Counted from the first letter of the stretch, positions 52,188-63,093 are shown. The stretch is DNA of 64,000 nt from Candidatus Melainabacteria bacterium SSGW_16 (GCA_004769085.1 DUDS01000035.1:55015-119014), one strand, 5' to 3'. Notes: a model not told the origin generated them from the letters alone. Numbers and translations: made by a program.

Positions 52188-53207
52188 ATGCTTTGTATAA
52201 CTGTTGAAAAAAACCATAAACTTAAAGTCAGCAATTGTCCAGTCCCTGAGATAAATAACGATGAGGTCCTGCTCAAACTTGATGTTTGTGGTGTATGCGG
52301 TTCTGATCTTGTAAAAATTAAAAACAATCTTGTGCCTGAAGGAACGGTACTGGGGCATGAAATTGTTGGAACCATAGTTGAAGTTGGAAATCAGATAAAA
52401 AAATGGTCCCCATCCCAGAAAGTTGTAGTAGCCCACCACGTACCATGTCTCAATTGTTATTTTTGTAGAAGTGGTAATTTCTCAATGTGCAGACAATTTA
52501 AAGAGACAAATATTTCTCCAGGCGGATTTTCAGAATACATTAAGGTTTCCAGAGCACATCTTGAGCACACTACTTTTTTAATTCCAAGAGGCACAGTACC
52601 AGATGAAGAAATTGCACTGACAGAGCCGCTTGCATGTTGTTTAAGAGCAGTTACAAGAGCACAAATTACTCCAAGCAACACTGTTTTAATCTGTGGATTA
52701 GGATCAATCGGAATAATGATTGGAAAATTATGCATTGAAAAAGGAGCACAAACTTACGGAATTGATCTTCTTGAGGAAAGAATTCAGCTTGGAAAAGATA
52801 TGACTGCAATCCATGACGGATATCTAGCAAATTCATCAGAGGTCAAAAGCTGGATATTAAATAAAACAGAAGGCAGAGGAGTTGATGTTGTTTTCCTTGC
52901 AAGTGGCAGCGATAAAAGCATAAGTACAGCAATTGATTTTGTAAGATCAGGTGGTAAAATCATCATATTTTCAAGTATTTCAAAAGAAGAAGGTTTTTAC
53001 AACAATGAAATATATTACAGGGAGCTAACAGTAATAGGTAGTTATTCCCCTTCTCCACTTGCTCTAAAGGAAGCATATCAAATGATAATTACAGGTAAAA
53101 TAAAACTTGGGAGTATTATTACAGATGTTGTGCCTCTTAAAGAACTGCCAAAACAGATTGATAAATGTTTTAAAAATAAATCCTTAAAAATGATAGTGAA
53201 AGTATAG
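52188..53207 (+). CDS. Zinc-dependent medium-chain alcohol/polyol dehydrogenase
   Basis: A 339-residue NAD(P)-dependent dehydrogenase. Catalytic zinc ligands are in CGVCGSD and LGHEIVG; a structural zinc site is formed by the four cysteines of CLNCYFCRSGNFSMC. The Rossmann loop is ICGLGSIGIMIGKL. Relatives act on sorbitol, threonine or similar polyols; the substrate cannot be fixed. The gene lies 5 bp after the amidohydrolase gene and ends 1 bp from the convergent phosphodiester glycosidase gene. Confidence 0.9.
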   Translation: MLCITVEKNHKLKVSNCPVPEINNDEVLLKLDVCGVCGSDLVKIKNNLVPEGTVLGHEIVGTIVEVGNQIKKWSPSQKVVVAHHVPCLNCYFCRSGNFSMCRQFKETNISPGGFSEYIKVSRAHLEHTTFLIPRGTVPDEEIALTEPLACCLRAVTRAQITPSNTVLICGLGSIGIMIGKLCIEKGAQTYGIDLLEERIQLGKDMTAIHDGYLANSSEVKSWILNKTEGRGVDVVFLASGSDKSISTAIDFVRSGGKIIIFSSISKEEGFYNNEIYYRELTVIGSYSPSPLALKEAYQMIITGKIKLGSIITDVVPLKELPKQIDKCFKNKSLKMIVKV

Positions 53208-53208
53208 T

Positions 53209-54333
53209 CTAGTCCCTGTACATTATTAAAAGTCCATTGCTGATTTTTCTTTCATGGTGGCTGCCAGGATTATTTACCATTTTTCCATCTATTACTAAAG
53301 TGCTTGAACCCCCTCCATCCAGATTAATAGCATCTTTTAAGCCAATATTATATAAAAATTCAGCAAGTTCTCTAAGTGACAGCCCAGGGAACCCATTTTT
53401 TTTATTTGCATCAACTGTTATTAAATAAAGTTTATTATTAGAATCCACACCTATTGCACTTCGGGCAGCATAAGAGTCATTTTTTGAAAAACGAATCCTT
53501 TCCTCTCTTTCATCAATATATACCTGCCCATCCATTACCAGGTATGGTCCTCCACTTACTGCTTCTTTAACATTTTCCCAGTCAGGGATTGTATTCCAGG
53601 AAATTCTTATTTTGTCTCCATTTTCCAATAAATTAATTTCTTCTGATTTACCTGTTAAAAGAATATAGTCTTTAATAGTAATCTTTGAAGAATCAGAGAT
53701 TATATCCCTGACAGAATTTCTTCTGACTAAAACAGCGGTTTTTCCCTCAGGTAAAATAAATTCCTTGTCCCACAGATTTGTAAATAACCCTGTTCCTTTA
53801 TACAAATGTGGTGGTGTATTAAATCCATTTATATCGAACATAGCATAAGGTTTCCTCCTGATAAATCCCTTATATAAAGAGGCTGTACCACTTGCCATAA
53901 TCTGGCTAATTAAAACTTCCTTATGCTTTGTAAAACCAATTGCTACTCTGTTAAATATTGGTCCAACAAGCCAGTCACCATCTGAAATCAATACTCCAAG
54001 CGGGTTTCCAGCTGCCACATCAAAATAATTTGCATTAATACCTGCAAATGCTTTTTCTCTCTGAACTATTTCTGTAAGTTTTTCCTTTGACTTAAGATTT
54101 TTTCTGTCAGGCAATCCTACCTTTATAGAGATGTTTCTGTCTGACAAATCAACTTCAAAAACATTAATTTTAGTATTGCCTTTCTCATTACTGTAATCAT
54201 AAATATAGTGGCTGGTGCCAGGTTTTAAAATTCTTACTTCTCTGTTTAGAGAATCATGTTCTTCACAAGTTGCAGATAAAATACTTAACAAGCATAAAGC
54301 TGTTAAAGAAACAGAAAAAAGAAGTTTTTTCAT
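53209..54333 (-). CDS. Exported phosphodiester glycosidase (NAGPA-domain) protein
   Basis: A 374-residue secreted protein with signal peptide (KKLLFSVSLTALCLLSILSATC). The Cys at the end of it may make it a lipoprotein. The NAGPA-like domain has GINANYFDVAAGNPLG, NRVAIGFTKH, SGGPYLVMDG, ARSAIGVDSNNKLYLITVD and INLDGGGSSTLVIDG. Family members hydrolyse GlcNAc-1-phosphodiesters, so it may act on cell-wall or exopolysaccharide phosphodiesters. It directly follows pyrC with no gap. Confidence 0.85.
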   Translation of the reverse strand: MKKLLFSVSLTALCLLSILSATCEEHDSLNREVRILKPGTSHYIYDYSNEKGNTKINVFEVDLSDRNISIKVGLPDRKNLKSKEKLTEIVQREKAFAGINANYFDVAAGNPLGVLISDGDWLVGPIFNRVAIGFTKHKEVLISQIMASGTASLYKGFIRRKPYAMFDINGFNTPPHLYKGTGLFTNLWDKEFILPEGKTAVLVRRNSVRDIISDSSKITIKDYILLTGKSEEINLLENGDKIRISWNTIPDWENVKEAVSGGPYLVMDGQVYIDEREERIRFSKNDSYAARSAIGVDSNNKLYLITVDANKKNGFPGLSLRELAEFLYNIGLKDAINLDGGGSSTLVIDGKMVNNPGSHHERKISNGLLIMYRD

Positions 54334-55617
54334 TTATTGGTTTTTATAGACTATATTGCCGCTTACTATTGTATAAATTGTCTTGCCTTTTAATTTATTC
54401 ATGTGAAATGGTGAATTTTTTGATCTTGAAAAAGTAGTGTTAACATCATATTTCCACTCATATTCAGGATCAATAATAGCTATATCTGCTACATCACCTC
54501 TGGAAATAGAACCTCTGGGGATATTTAAGGTAGAAGCAGGATTTAGGGTCATTTTCTTAATAAATTCCAAAGGATTCATTTTCTTTGAATGATAAAAAAC
54601 TTTTAAATATATTGGCAAAGCTGTTTCAAAACCAATTATTCCAAAAGGGGCATCAATAATTGATTTTGATTTTTCTTCAATATTATGAGGTGCATGATCA
54701 GTCGCAAAAACGTCTATAGTTCCATCGATCACTGCATCAATTAATACATTCTGATCCCCTATTGTTCTTAGAGGAGGATTCATTTTTTTATTTGGATCAA
54801 AGTCCTGAATGTCTTCATCAGAAAGAACAAGGTGATGCGGTGTTACTTCTGCAGTTACCTTGAGTCCTTCTTTTTTTGCCCTGCGAATTAAATCAGTGGC
54901 TTCCTTAGTACTTATATGTGCAAAATGAATTTTCCCTTTTGTCTGCCTAACAAGTTCAATTTCTCTTGCAACACATACCGACTCACTGCATGAAGGAATA
55001 CCTGGAATACCCAACTTATGAGACCAGTACCCTTCATGCACAACCCCGTCACATGAAAGTTTTGAATCTTCTGCATGGCTGACTATATTTAAGTCAAGCA
55101 TTCGTGCATATTCAAGAGCATTTCTTAGCAATTTCAGATTCTCAAAAGACTTACCATCTTCTGACAAGGCAATTGCTCCTGCAGACTTTAACTCATCAAA
55201 AGGCGTTAGTTCCTCCTGCTGCATTCCTTTTGAAACTGCTGCAATCTGAAAAATATTTATACATCCTGATTTTTTATTTACTTTATTCACATATTCAACC
55301 AGTGCAGCACTATCTATAGGAGGTATTGTATTTGCCATCGGGCAAATGCTGGTAAACCCTCCTCTTGCGGCAGCTTTTGTACCACTTTCTATAGTTTCTT
55401 TTTCAGGCTGTCCGGGATCTCTCAAATGGCAATGAATATCTATTAAACCAGGGACAACCCAGAGATTTTTTGCATCTATAATTTGTGTAGATCCGTTTAG
55501 CTCTATATTTTTTCTAACATCAGCAATTTTGTCATTTTCAATTAAAATATCAAGAATTTCATCCTGATTTGTTTTTGGATTTATATATCTGCCATTTTTA
55601 ATCAGTAGCTTTGGCAT
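54334..55617 (-). CDS. pyrC: Dihydroorotase
   Basis: Cyclises carbamoyl-aspartate to dihydroorotate in pyrimidine synthesis. The 427-residue protein is the class I (multidomain) type: VVPGLIDIHCHLRDPGQPEKE with metal ligands HxH and Asp, a downstream SHAEDSKLS, FAHISTKEATDLI and EVTPHHLVL. Another is FATDHAPHN with the catalytic Asp. The late FSRSKNSPFHMNKLKG is also family-typical. The next gene on this strand encodes the secreted glycosidase; their link is probably only transcriptional. Confidence 0.96.
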   Translation of the reverse strand: MPKLLIKNGRYINPKTNQDEILDILIENDKIADVRKNIELNGSTQIIDAKNLWVVPGLIDIHCHLRDPGQPEKETIESGTKAAARGGFTSICPMANTIPPIDSAALVEYVNKVNKKSGCINIFQIAAVSKGMQQEELTPFDELKSAGAIALSEDGKSFENLKLLRNALEYARMLDLNIVSHAEDSKLSCDGVVHEGYWSHKLGIPGIPSCSESVCVAREIELVRQTKGKIHFAHISTKEATDLIRRAKKEGLKVTAEVTPHHLVLSDEDIQDFDPNKKMNPPLRTIGDQNVLIDAVIDGTIDVFATDHAPHNIEEKSKSIIDAPFGIIGFETALPIYLKVFYHSKKMNPLEFIKKMTLNPASTLNIPRGSISRGDVADIAIIDPEYEWKYDVNTTFSRSKNSPFHMNKLKGKTIYTIVSGNIVYKNQ

Positions 55618-55696
55618 AATTTCGAATTTGAATCATTTAAAATAGTAACATGCCTAATTGAAAGGGTTAATGTAAGGATAAGTTACTCTCATATAG

Positions 55697-56857
<1,161 letters not shown>

Positions 56858-56863
56858 ATATAA

Positions 56864-58288
56864 ATGATACTTAAAGAAAAAAAATACAATATTTTCTCGG
56901 TACCAATAATAATTTTAATTTTATTTTCTTTCTTGCCACTGATTACATTCTCCCAGTCACTGGAAAATCAGGTTTCATCTATAAGCTGGTCAAACAACGC
57001 GCTTTTAATAAACACAAAGGACAAAATTATATATGCTGAGTCGAGGCTTAAAGATCCTGACAGGCTTGTAGTTGATATTCTAAATTGCTCACTTCCAGCT
57101 ACTGAGCTTGAAAAAAACTTTAAAAGCACTTTAGGGGAAAACATTTCAGTTTCACAACCTGTTTCGAATCAGGTAAGAATTATTTTCCTTGGTGAATCCT
57201 CAATTAACCGTAAAGCCTATCTAACAAACTATGAAAAAACACTTGTAATTAAAATTGTAAGAATTGGCGATGAGAAAGATGATGAAACAATAAGTGAAAA
57301 TAAAGATCAGACAGAACTTGAAAAATATGCACAAGGAGACTTAAAAGAAATTGAAATTGAAGGGGATGAAAATGAAACAGAAGTATCAATTTATGCCACA
57401 AAATCAGTAAAATACAATACGTATCTGCTTAAAAATCCTGCAAGGCTTGCTGTTGACTTATTAAATATTTCTCCACCAACATCACCACTTCCAAAATATA
57501 TGGCAACTCATCTTGTTTCAGGTGTAAGGGTAGGTCGTGCAGCAAACGGACTGGAAGCAGCCAGAATAGTAATTGATCTGACAAATGACAATATTGATTA
57601 CACTATTGATCCTTCCCTTTTAGGGAATAAAATCAGAATAAAATTTAGACTCAGCAGAAACAAAGAAGAAACAAAAAAAATATCTTCACTAAAAATAATA
57701 ATTGATCCCGGACATGGCGGGTATGACACGGGGGCAAGTTATGGTGGGTTTGAAGAAAAAAACGTAAATCTTGTAATCGCGGAAAAAATAAAAAAATTGC
57801 TTGAGAACTACGGTATCACGGTAATCCTTACTCGGGATGATGACAGCTTTCTCTCTCTTGCAGAGAGAGTTGAAATTACAAACAGTATTAAACCAAATGT
57901 ATTTATTAGCATTCATGGCAATGCCATGAAAACCACCAGAACAATAAGAGGAGTTGAAACCTATTACTGGACACATCAGAGTCAGAAGCTTGCATACTAT
58001 GTACACACTAGTATTTTAAGTAACCTTGAAATACCCGATCACTACATAAGACGTGCAAAATTTTATGTTATAAAGCACACCTCAGTACCTGCCATACTTG
58101 CAGAGCTTGGTTTTTTAAGTAACCATGAAGACAGAAAACTCTTAACTTCATCAGCTTCCCAGGATCAGTATGCAAAAGCCCTTACAACAGCTATACTTAA
58201 GTTTTTGGATATAGAGCCTAAAAAAGACAAAGAAAAAAAAGAGACAGAGCAAAAGAAGCCTGAGGAAAAGAAAGAAGTAAAAAAATAA
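56864..58288 (+). CDS. N-acetylmuramoyl-L-alanine amidase with two AMIN domains
   Basis: An exported 474-residue AmiC-type amidase that cleaves stem peptides from peptidoglycan. It has an N-terminal signal segment (IFSVPIIILILFSFLPLITF). Two AMIN domains follow (about 35-125 and 160-255), the second ending in VSGVRVGRAANGLEAARIVI. The Amidase_3 domain has IIIDPGHGGYDTGASYGG, FISIHGNAM and AILAELGFLSNHEDR with zinc ligands and catalytic Glu. The Lys/Glu-rich tail (PEEKKEVKK) is unusual. It overlaps murI by one base. Confidence 0.92.
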   Translation: MILKEKKYNIFSVPIIILILFSFLPLITFSQSLENQVSSISWSNNALLINTKDKIIYAESRLKDPDRLVVDILNCSLPATELEKNFKSTLGENISVSQPVSNQVRIIFLGESSINRKAYLTNYEKTLVIKIVRIGDEKDDETISENKDQTELEKYAQGDLKEIEIEGDENETEVSIYATKSVKYNTYLLKNPARLAVDLLNISPPTSPLPKYMATHLVSGVRVGRAANGLEAARIVIDLTNDNIDYTIDPSLLGNKIRIKFRLSRNKEETKKISSLKIIIDPGHGGYDTGASYGGFEEKNVNLVIAEKIKKLLENYGITVILTRDDDSFLSLAERVEITNSIKPNVFISIHGNAMKTTRTIRGVETYYWTHQSQKLAYYVHTSILSNLEIPDHYIRRAKFYVIKHTSVPAILAELGFLSNHEDRKLLTSSASQDQYAKALTTAILKFLDIEPKKDKEKKETEQKKPEEKKEVKK

Positions 58289-59091
58289 TGCAAGGACCTG
58301 TTTGTTTATTTGATTCTGGAATAGGTGGGCTTACAGTCCTGAAAAAGTTAACTAATGACTTTCCTCTTGAAAACTATATATATCTGGCTGATCTTGCCAG
58401 AGTACCATTTGGAGACAGAACAAAAGAAGACATAAATAAAATAGTAAATGAAATATTTACCTGGCTGATGAAGTTTAACCCAAAAATGGTAATCATGGCT
58501 TGTAATACAAGCTCTGCAGTATTTGATTTCAAGTCTCTGGAATTTAAATCAAAAATTAACATACCAGTATATGGAATGATTGAAAGTTGTGCAAAGGAAA
58601 TAGCAAAGTCTAAATATAAAAAAGTTTCTGCATGGGCAACAAAACTTGCAACTGAAAGCAATATTTATAAGAAAACAATTCAGAATATAAACCCACAGAT
58701 AAAAGTAGAAGAAATTTCATGTCCGAAACTTGTGCCGATGATTGAGGATCTGGGTTTTAATCCTGCTGACAAAGAAGAAATCGTTAAAGAATACCTAAAA
58801 ATGACATCACCAGAATCAGAAGCACTTATTTTAGGGTGCACACACTATCCTCACATAGCAAATATTCTTTTAAAGCAAACTAAAATGGACATAATTGATC
58901 CTGCAGATTGTCTTATTAAAGAATTAGAAAGTTCATTAACAAAAGTAAGTAATCCTGAGTTAAAACGAAATGTATCGCTATACACTACAGCACAGTCTGA
59001 AAAAATAGAAAAATTTTCCAGGTTATATCTCTGCGAAAATTACAAAACAAGTCTGATAAACATAAATAAAATTTATGTTCAAACTAGTTAA
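58288..59091 (+). CDS. murI: Glutamate racemase
   Basis: Makes D-glutamate for the peptidoglycan stem peptide. Paired catalytic cysteines are Cys72 in MACNTSSA and Cys184 in LGCTHYPH. The N-terminus is LFDSGIGGLTVLKKL and the substrate loop YLADLARVPFGDRT. Total length is 267 residues. Its TAATG overlap with the amidase gene couples synthesis and hydrolysis of the wall. It ends 8 bp inside the convergent trpA. Confidence 0.96.
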   Translation: MQGPVCLFDSGIGGLTVLKKLTNDFPLENYIYLADLARVPFGDRTKEDINKIVNEIFTWLMKFNPKMVIMACNTSSAVFDFKSLEFKSKINIPVYGMIESCAKEIAKSKYKKVSAWATKLATESNIYKKTIQNINPQIKVEEISCPKLVPMIEDLGFNPADKEEIVKEYLKMTSPESEALILGCTHYPHIANILLKQTKMDIIDPADCLIKELESSLTKVSNPELKRNVSLYTTAQSEKIEKFSRLYLCENYKTSLININKIYVQTS

Positions 59092-59842
59092 AAGAAGCAA
59101 TAAATTTCTTTAACTCTGAAATAACACTATTTTCAGTAGCAGCACTGAGTTCCTTAACCAATGCACTTCCAATTACAACACCATTTGCACCATATGAAAG
59201 AACTTCTTTCGCCTGTTTCGACGAACTTATTCCGAACCCTACACAAACTGGTTTTTTTGTAATTGATTTTAATTCTCTGATTTTTCCTTTCAGGTCTGCT
59301 GCAAGTTTTTTACGGATTCCTGTAGTCCCGACAACTGAAACAAGATAAATAAAGCCACCTGATAATTTTGCGATTTTTTTAAGCCTGGTTTTATTTGTGG
59401 TAGGAGCAGCAAGTAAAATAAGATTCAGATTATATTTTTTAAATAAAGGTAAATATTTTTCTGCTTCATCAAGGGGTAAATCAGGAATAATAAGACCATA
59501 GAAAAGGGGTTTTGGTAAATCCAGAAGAAGCTTTTCAAATCCATAACTGAGAATTGGATTTAAATATGAAAAAAGAATAAGAGGTTTAAGTTTATACTGT
59601 TTTTTTTCCTTAAGGGTTTTTACTATCCACCTAAGAGAAACTTTATTTTGAAGTGCAATCTTTGATGAGTGTTGTATTAATGGTCCATCTGCCAATGGAT
59701 CAGAATGTGGTACACCTACTTCAATATAATTAGCATTAGATTCTGATAAGGTTCTAAGGATAGGAAAAAATAAAGCTTTGCTAGGAAATCCTGATGTAAT
59801 GTATGGTATTAATAAATAGTCTCTGATTTTCTTTTTCATCAT
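59084..59842 (-). CDS. trpA: Tryptophan synthase alpha chain
   Basis: Cleaves indole-3-glycerol phosphate to indole, which passes to TrpB. The catalytic Glu and Asp are in YIEVGVPHSDPLADGPLIQ; the loop GLIIPDLPLDEAEKY and the phosphate site VGFGISSSKQAKEVL and GANGVVIGSALV are present. It has His where many have Phe (PHSDP for PFSDP). Length of 252 residues is normal. trpB is not adjacent, so the trp genes are scattered here. Confidence 0.95.
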   Translation of the reverse strand: MMKKKIRDYLLIPYITSGFPSKALFFPILRTLSESNANYIEVGVPHSDPLADGPLIQHSSKIALQNKVSLRWIVKTLKEKKQYKLKPLILFSYLNPILSYGFEKLLLDLPKPLFYGLIIPDLPLDEAEKYLPLFKKYNLNLILLAAPTTNKTRLKKIAKLSGGFIYLVSVVGTTGIRKKLAADLKGKIRELKSITKKPVCVGFGISSSKQAKEVLSYGANGVVIGSALVKELSAATENSVISELKKFIASFN

Positions 59843-59886
59843 CTAAATTATAAACAACCAGTATAAATGTGCTATAAATTGTAATT

Positions 59887-61341
59887 ATGACTGCTATCAA
59901 ATCTAAAACAGAATATGAAACAGTAATTGGGCTTGAAGTACATGCACAGCTTAAGACAAAAACAAAAATTTTCTGCTCATGCCCTGTAGATTTTGGTGCA
60001 GAACCAAATACAAATGTCTGCCCTGTATGTCTCGGGATGCCTGGTGTCCTGCCTGTATTAAACAGACAGGTTGTAGCATATGCAATTAAAACTGGGCTTG
60101 CATTGAATTGTACAGTTACAAAACACTGTAAATTTGACAGAAAGCAGTATTTTTATCCTGACTTACCAAAAAATTACCAGATTTCACAATACGATCAACC
60201 AATCTGTGAAAACGGATACTTAGAAGTAAGCGGGAAAAGAATAGAAATACAAAGAATTCACATGGAAGAAGATGCAGGAAAACTGGTTCATGCAGGATCT
60301 GACAGACTGCATGGATCAGACTATAGTCTTGTTGACTACAACCGCACAGGAACACCGCTGATTGAAATAGTTAGTATGCCTGATATCAGATCAGCAGAAG
60401 AAGCAAAAGAATACGCACAATTACTCAGGAGCATTTTACGCTATCTGGATGTGTGTGATGGAAATCTCGAAGAAGGGTCCATGCGATGTGACGTAAATGT
60501 AAGCATTCGCCCGATCGGCAGTACTACATTTGGAACACGATGTGAAATTAAAAACGTAAACAGTTTCAAGTCACTCATCAGAGCAACAGAATCAGAGGTT
60601 GAGAGACAAAAAGAAATTATTGAAAGTGGCGGAAGAATAATTCAAGAAACCCGTTTATTTGAGGAAAATTCTGGAAAAACTGTTTCAATGAGAAGTAAAG
60701 AAGAAGCACATGATTACAGATATTTCCCTGAACCGGATCTGGTGCCACTTGAAATATCTGCACAATGGATAAATGAAATAAAAGAAACCATTCCTGAGTT
60801 ACCAAACCAGAAAAAATTACGATACCCAAAGGATTATGGTTTAAATTCTGAAGAAGCAAAAGTCCTCATTGAAGATAGAAACCTGGCTGAATTTTATGAA
60901 GCTGTTATAAGGCTGGGAGCAAATGCAAAAAAAGCAGCAAACTGGCTTATAGGACCTGTTACAGCATATATGAAAGAACATAAAACAGATATTCTAAACT
61001 GCTGCATGACTCCAAAACAGCTTGCTGATTTACTTGGTTTTATAGAAAAAGGTGCCATTAATGACAATATTGCAAAAACAGAAATTCTTGAAGAATTGCT
61101 AGGACAAGGAACTGACTCAGAAGAAATAATCAAACAAAAAGGACTGGCTCAAATAACTGATACAAGTGCACTAAAAGAAGCAGTAAAAGAAGTCTTAGAA
61201 TCTAACCCAACTCAGTTAAAAGATTTAAAAGAAGGCAAAGAAAAAATAAGAGGATTTTTTGTTGGTCAGGTCATGAAAAAAACTGGCGGCAAAGCAAGCC
61301 CACAGATAGTTAATGCTCTTATAGATGAGTTAATAAAATAG
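59887..61341 (+). CDS. gatB: Aspartyl/glutamyl-tRNA amidotransferase subunit B
   Basis: Subunit B of GatCAB, which converts Glu-tRNA(Gln) and/or Asp-tRNA(Asn) to the amidated forms. Landmarks are VIGLEVHAQLKTKTKIFCSC, the zinc-related CPVCLGMPGVLPVLN, HMEEDAGKLVH, VDYNRTGTPLIEIV and the tail domain ending GQVMKKTGGKASPQIVN. At 484 residues it is full length. gatA and gatC are not in the window. The stop codon TAG is formed at the boundary of repeat A5; before insertion it would have been TAA. Confidence 0.96.
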   Translation: MTAIKSKTEYETVIGLEVHAQLKTKTKIFCSCPVDFGAEPNTNVCPVCLGMPGVLPVLNRQVVAYAIKTGLALNCTVTKHCKFDRKQYFYPDLPKNYQISQYDQPICENGYLEVSGKRIEIQRIHMEEDAGKLVHAGSDRLHGSDYSLVDYNRTGTPLIEIVSMPDIRSAEEAKEYAQLLRSILRYLDVCDGNLEEGSMRCDVNVSIRPIGSTTFGTRCEIKNVNSFKSLIRATESEVERQKEIIESGGRIIQETRLFEENSGKTVSMRSKEEAHDYRYFPEPDLVPLEISAQWINEIKETIPELPNQKKLRYPKDYGLNSEEAKVLIEDRNLAEFYEAVIRLGANAKKAANWLIGPVTAYMKEHKTDILNCCMTPKQLADLLGFIEKGAINDNIAKTEILEELLGQGTDSEEIIKQKGLAQITDTSALKEAVKEVLESNPTQLKDLKEGKEKIRGFFVGQVMKKTGGKASPQIVNALIDELIK

Positions 61342-61510
61342 GGTTACTGCCTAACTTACGTAACATTTTCGAGCAACCTATTTATCTAGTAAGATTTTGA
61401 CGATTTATTCGCCAAAATCTGTAGAATGCAATGAATGGTAGACTGGGAGCACATTGCAAAGCTCGACAAGCGAAGAATGAGCGAGGAGGGCGGTAGGTAG
61501 AAACAAAATA
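61335..61510 (+). repeat. MITE-like repeat family A, copy 5
   Basis: An element of about 164 bp (61341-61504) between short direct repeats AAAATA (61335-61340 and 61505-61510). Its ends, GTTACTGCCTAAC and reverse-complemented GTTTCTACCTACC, match at 10 of 13 positions. It contains the hairpin AGATTTTgaCGATTTATTCG followed by ccAAAATCT and the end GAGCGAGGAGGGCGGTAGG. It sits at the gatB stop codon, between convergent gatB and gdhA. Confidence 0.85.
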
Positions 61511-61536
61511 AAGAGGAGGCTCTTTTGCCTCCTCTT
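61511..61536 (-). terminator. gdhA terminator
   Basis: A perfect 10 bp stem AAGAGGAGGC/GCCTCCTCTT with loop TCTTTT. On the minus strand it is followed by a T-rich run (TATTTTGTTT), so it mainly terminates gdhA. It may also stop gatB transcripts. Confidence 0.75.
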
Positions 61537-61561
61537 ATAATTTACAACTGGACAAGTAGTT

Positions 61562-62845
61562 TTAGAAACCTGTCCCTCGAAGTATACATGCCTGTGCAAC
61601 TCGTTCAAGACCAATTGTATATGCTGCTTGACGAAGAGATATTTTCTTCGCGCGTGATAAGTCTCTGACTTTCACATAAGCATCTACAATAATCCTTTCA
61701 AGTTTATTGTTTACTTCTTCATGAGTCCAGTAGAACTGTTGAAGGTTCTGAACCCATTCAAAGTATGAAACAACAACACCACCTGCATTTGCAAGTATTC
61801 CGGGTGCTACAACCCTTCTTTTATCAAGAAGAATCTCATTTGCACTTGCAGTAATAGGTCCGTTTGCACCTTCAATTAAGATCTGTGCCTTTGTCTTGTC
61901 TGCTACCTCGTTATCTATTGAACCTTCAAGTGCTGAAGGAATCATAATATCGCAGTCAGCAAATAAAAATTCCCTTGGAGACATGAAATCAGCATTTGGG
62001 AATCCTTTTAAGGAATTATACTTAGCATAGTAGTCATGTGCAGCTTTTACATCAATGCCTTTTGGATTATAAATCCCGCCTTTTGATGTAGAAACACCTA
62101 TTATCTTGCCACCAAGCTCATCATGGATAAGTCTGGCTGCATGATAACCAACATTTCCAAAACCTTCAATAAGAATTTTGGTCTGGCTTAGATCTAGCTT
62201 AAGGTCTTTTGCAATTTCCCTTAAGGTATACATGACGCCTCGTCCGGTGGCTTCTTCTCTGCCTTCAGATCCACCAAGTCCTATTGGTTTCCCTGTAACA
62301 ACACCAAGTGCATCAGTGCTGTGGGATTTTGAATATTCATCATAAACCCAGGCCATTGTTTGTGAATTTGTGTTTACGTCCGGAGCAGGAATATCAGTAT
62401 GTGGACCAATGTTATCCCCTAATTGGTAGGTAAATGCTCTTACGAGCCTTTCAAGTTCAGTTTTAGTTAAAGTACGAGGATCGATTGAAATACCTCCCTT
62501 TGCACCTCCATAAGGAATATTTACAACTGCACCTTTCCAGGTCATTAGATTTGCAAGCATCTGGACTTCTTCCAGTGTTACTGCCTGGTGAATACGAAAT
62601 CCACCTTTGTAAGGTCCTCTTGCATTGTTGTGCTGAACCCTGTAAGCCTTAATTGTTATAAGGGTTCCATCATCTTTTCTAAGAGGTATATCCAGGCTTA
62701 TTTGACGTCTGAAGCTGTTTAAAACCTTCAGAAGATTTTCGTCAATAAAGCTGATCTTTTGTGCGACTGACTGAAAAAAGCAGCTCTCCGCATCAAAACA
62801 AGCTGCTCCTTCTATTTTTGGTATTGGTAATTCCATAGTTGGCAT
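61562..62845 (-). CDS. gdhA: Glutamate dehydrogenase
   Basis: Interconverts glutamate and 2-oxoglutarate plus ammonia with NAD(P). It has RVQHNNARGPYKGGFRIHQ, the catalytic-Lys region TWKGAVVNIPYGGAKGG, and DIPAPDVNTNSQTMAW. The nucleotide site is ILIEGFGNVGYHAARLI, and NAGGVVVSYFEWVQN follows. The ATG at 62845 has a strong ribosome-binding site (AAAGGAG, 9 nt spacer), giving 427 residues; an in-frame start 17 codons upstream lacks support. A dyad upstream suggests transcriptional control. Confidence 0.95.
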   Translation of the reverse strand: MPTMELPIPKIEGAACFDAESCFFQSVAQKISFIDENLLKVLNSFRRQISLDIPLRKDDGTLITIKAYRVQHNNARGPYKGGFRIHQAVTLEEVQMLANLMTWKGAVVNIPYGGAKGGISIDPRTLTKTELERLVRAFTYQLGDNIGPHTDIPAPDVNTNSQTMAWVYDEYSKSHSTDALGVVTGKPIGLGGSEGREEATGRGVMYTLREIAKDLKLDLSQTKILIEGFGNVGYHAARLIHDELGGKIIGVSTSKGGIYNPKGIDVKAAHDYYAKYNSLKGFPNADFMSPREFLFADCDIMIPSALEGSIDNEVADKTKAQILIEGANGPITASANEILLDKRRVVAPGILANAGGVVVSYFEWVQNLQQFYWTHEEVNNKLERIIVDAYVKVRDLSRAKKISLRQAAYTIGLERVAQACILRGTGF

Positions 62846-62903
62846 AATTATTAACTCCTTTGTTAATTTATCCCGTAAAAACGATCGAATTTTCATCTCC
62901 CAT

Positions 62904-62928
62904 TATTTCACAAAAAATATGTGAAATA
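62904..62928 (-). promoter_or_regulatory. Candidate operator upstream of gdhA
   Basis: TATTTCACA n7 TGTGAAATA is a perfect 9 bp inverted repeat centred about 70 bp before the gdhA start. A further half-site TGTGAAAAT follows at 62936. The arrangement is typical of a dimeric regulator's binding site, but no known consensus is matched (it is not CRP or NtcA). Confidence 0.5.
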
Positions 62929-63093
62929 TCTTACTTGTGAAAATGTTTATATTATTTTAATTGTCTATTTACTTATTTTTGTAACTGAAAGAAATTAGTT
63001 TTAGTTTCTTTACTTACAAAGTCTGAGTTTTAATTAATTACAAAATTCATAATAAAGTATCTTCCGTTAAAATGTCTATCAATACAAATAATC

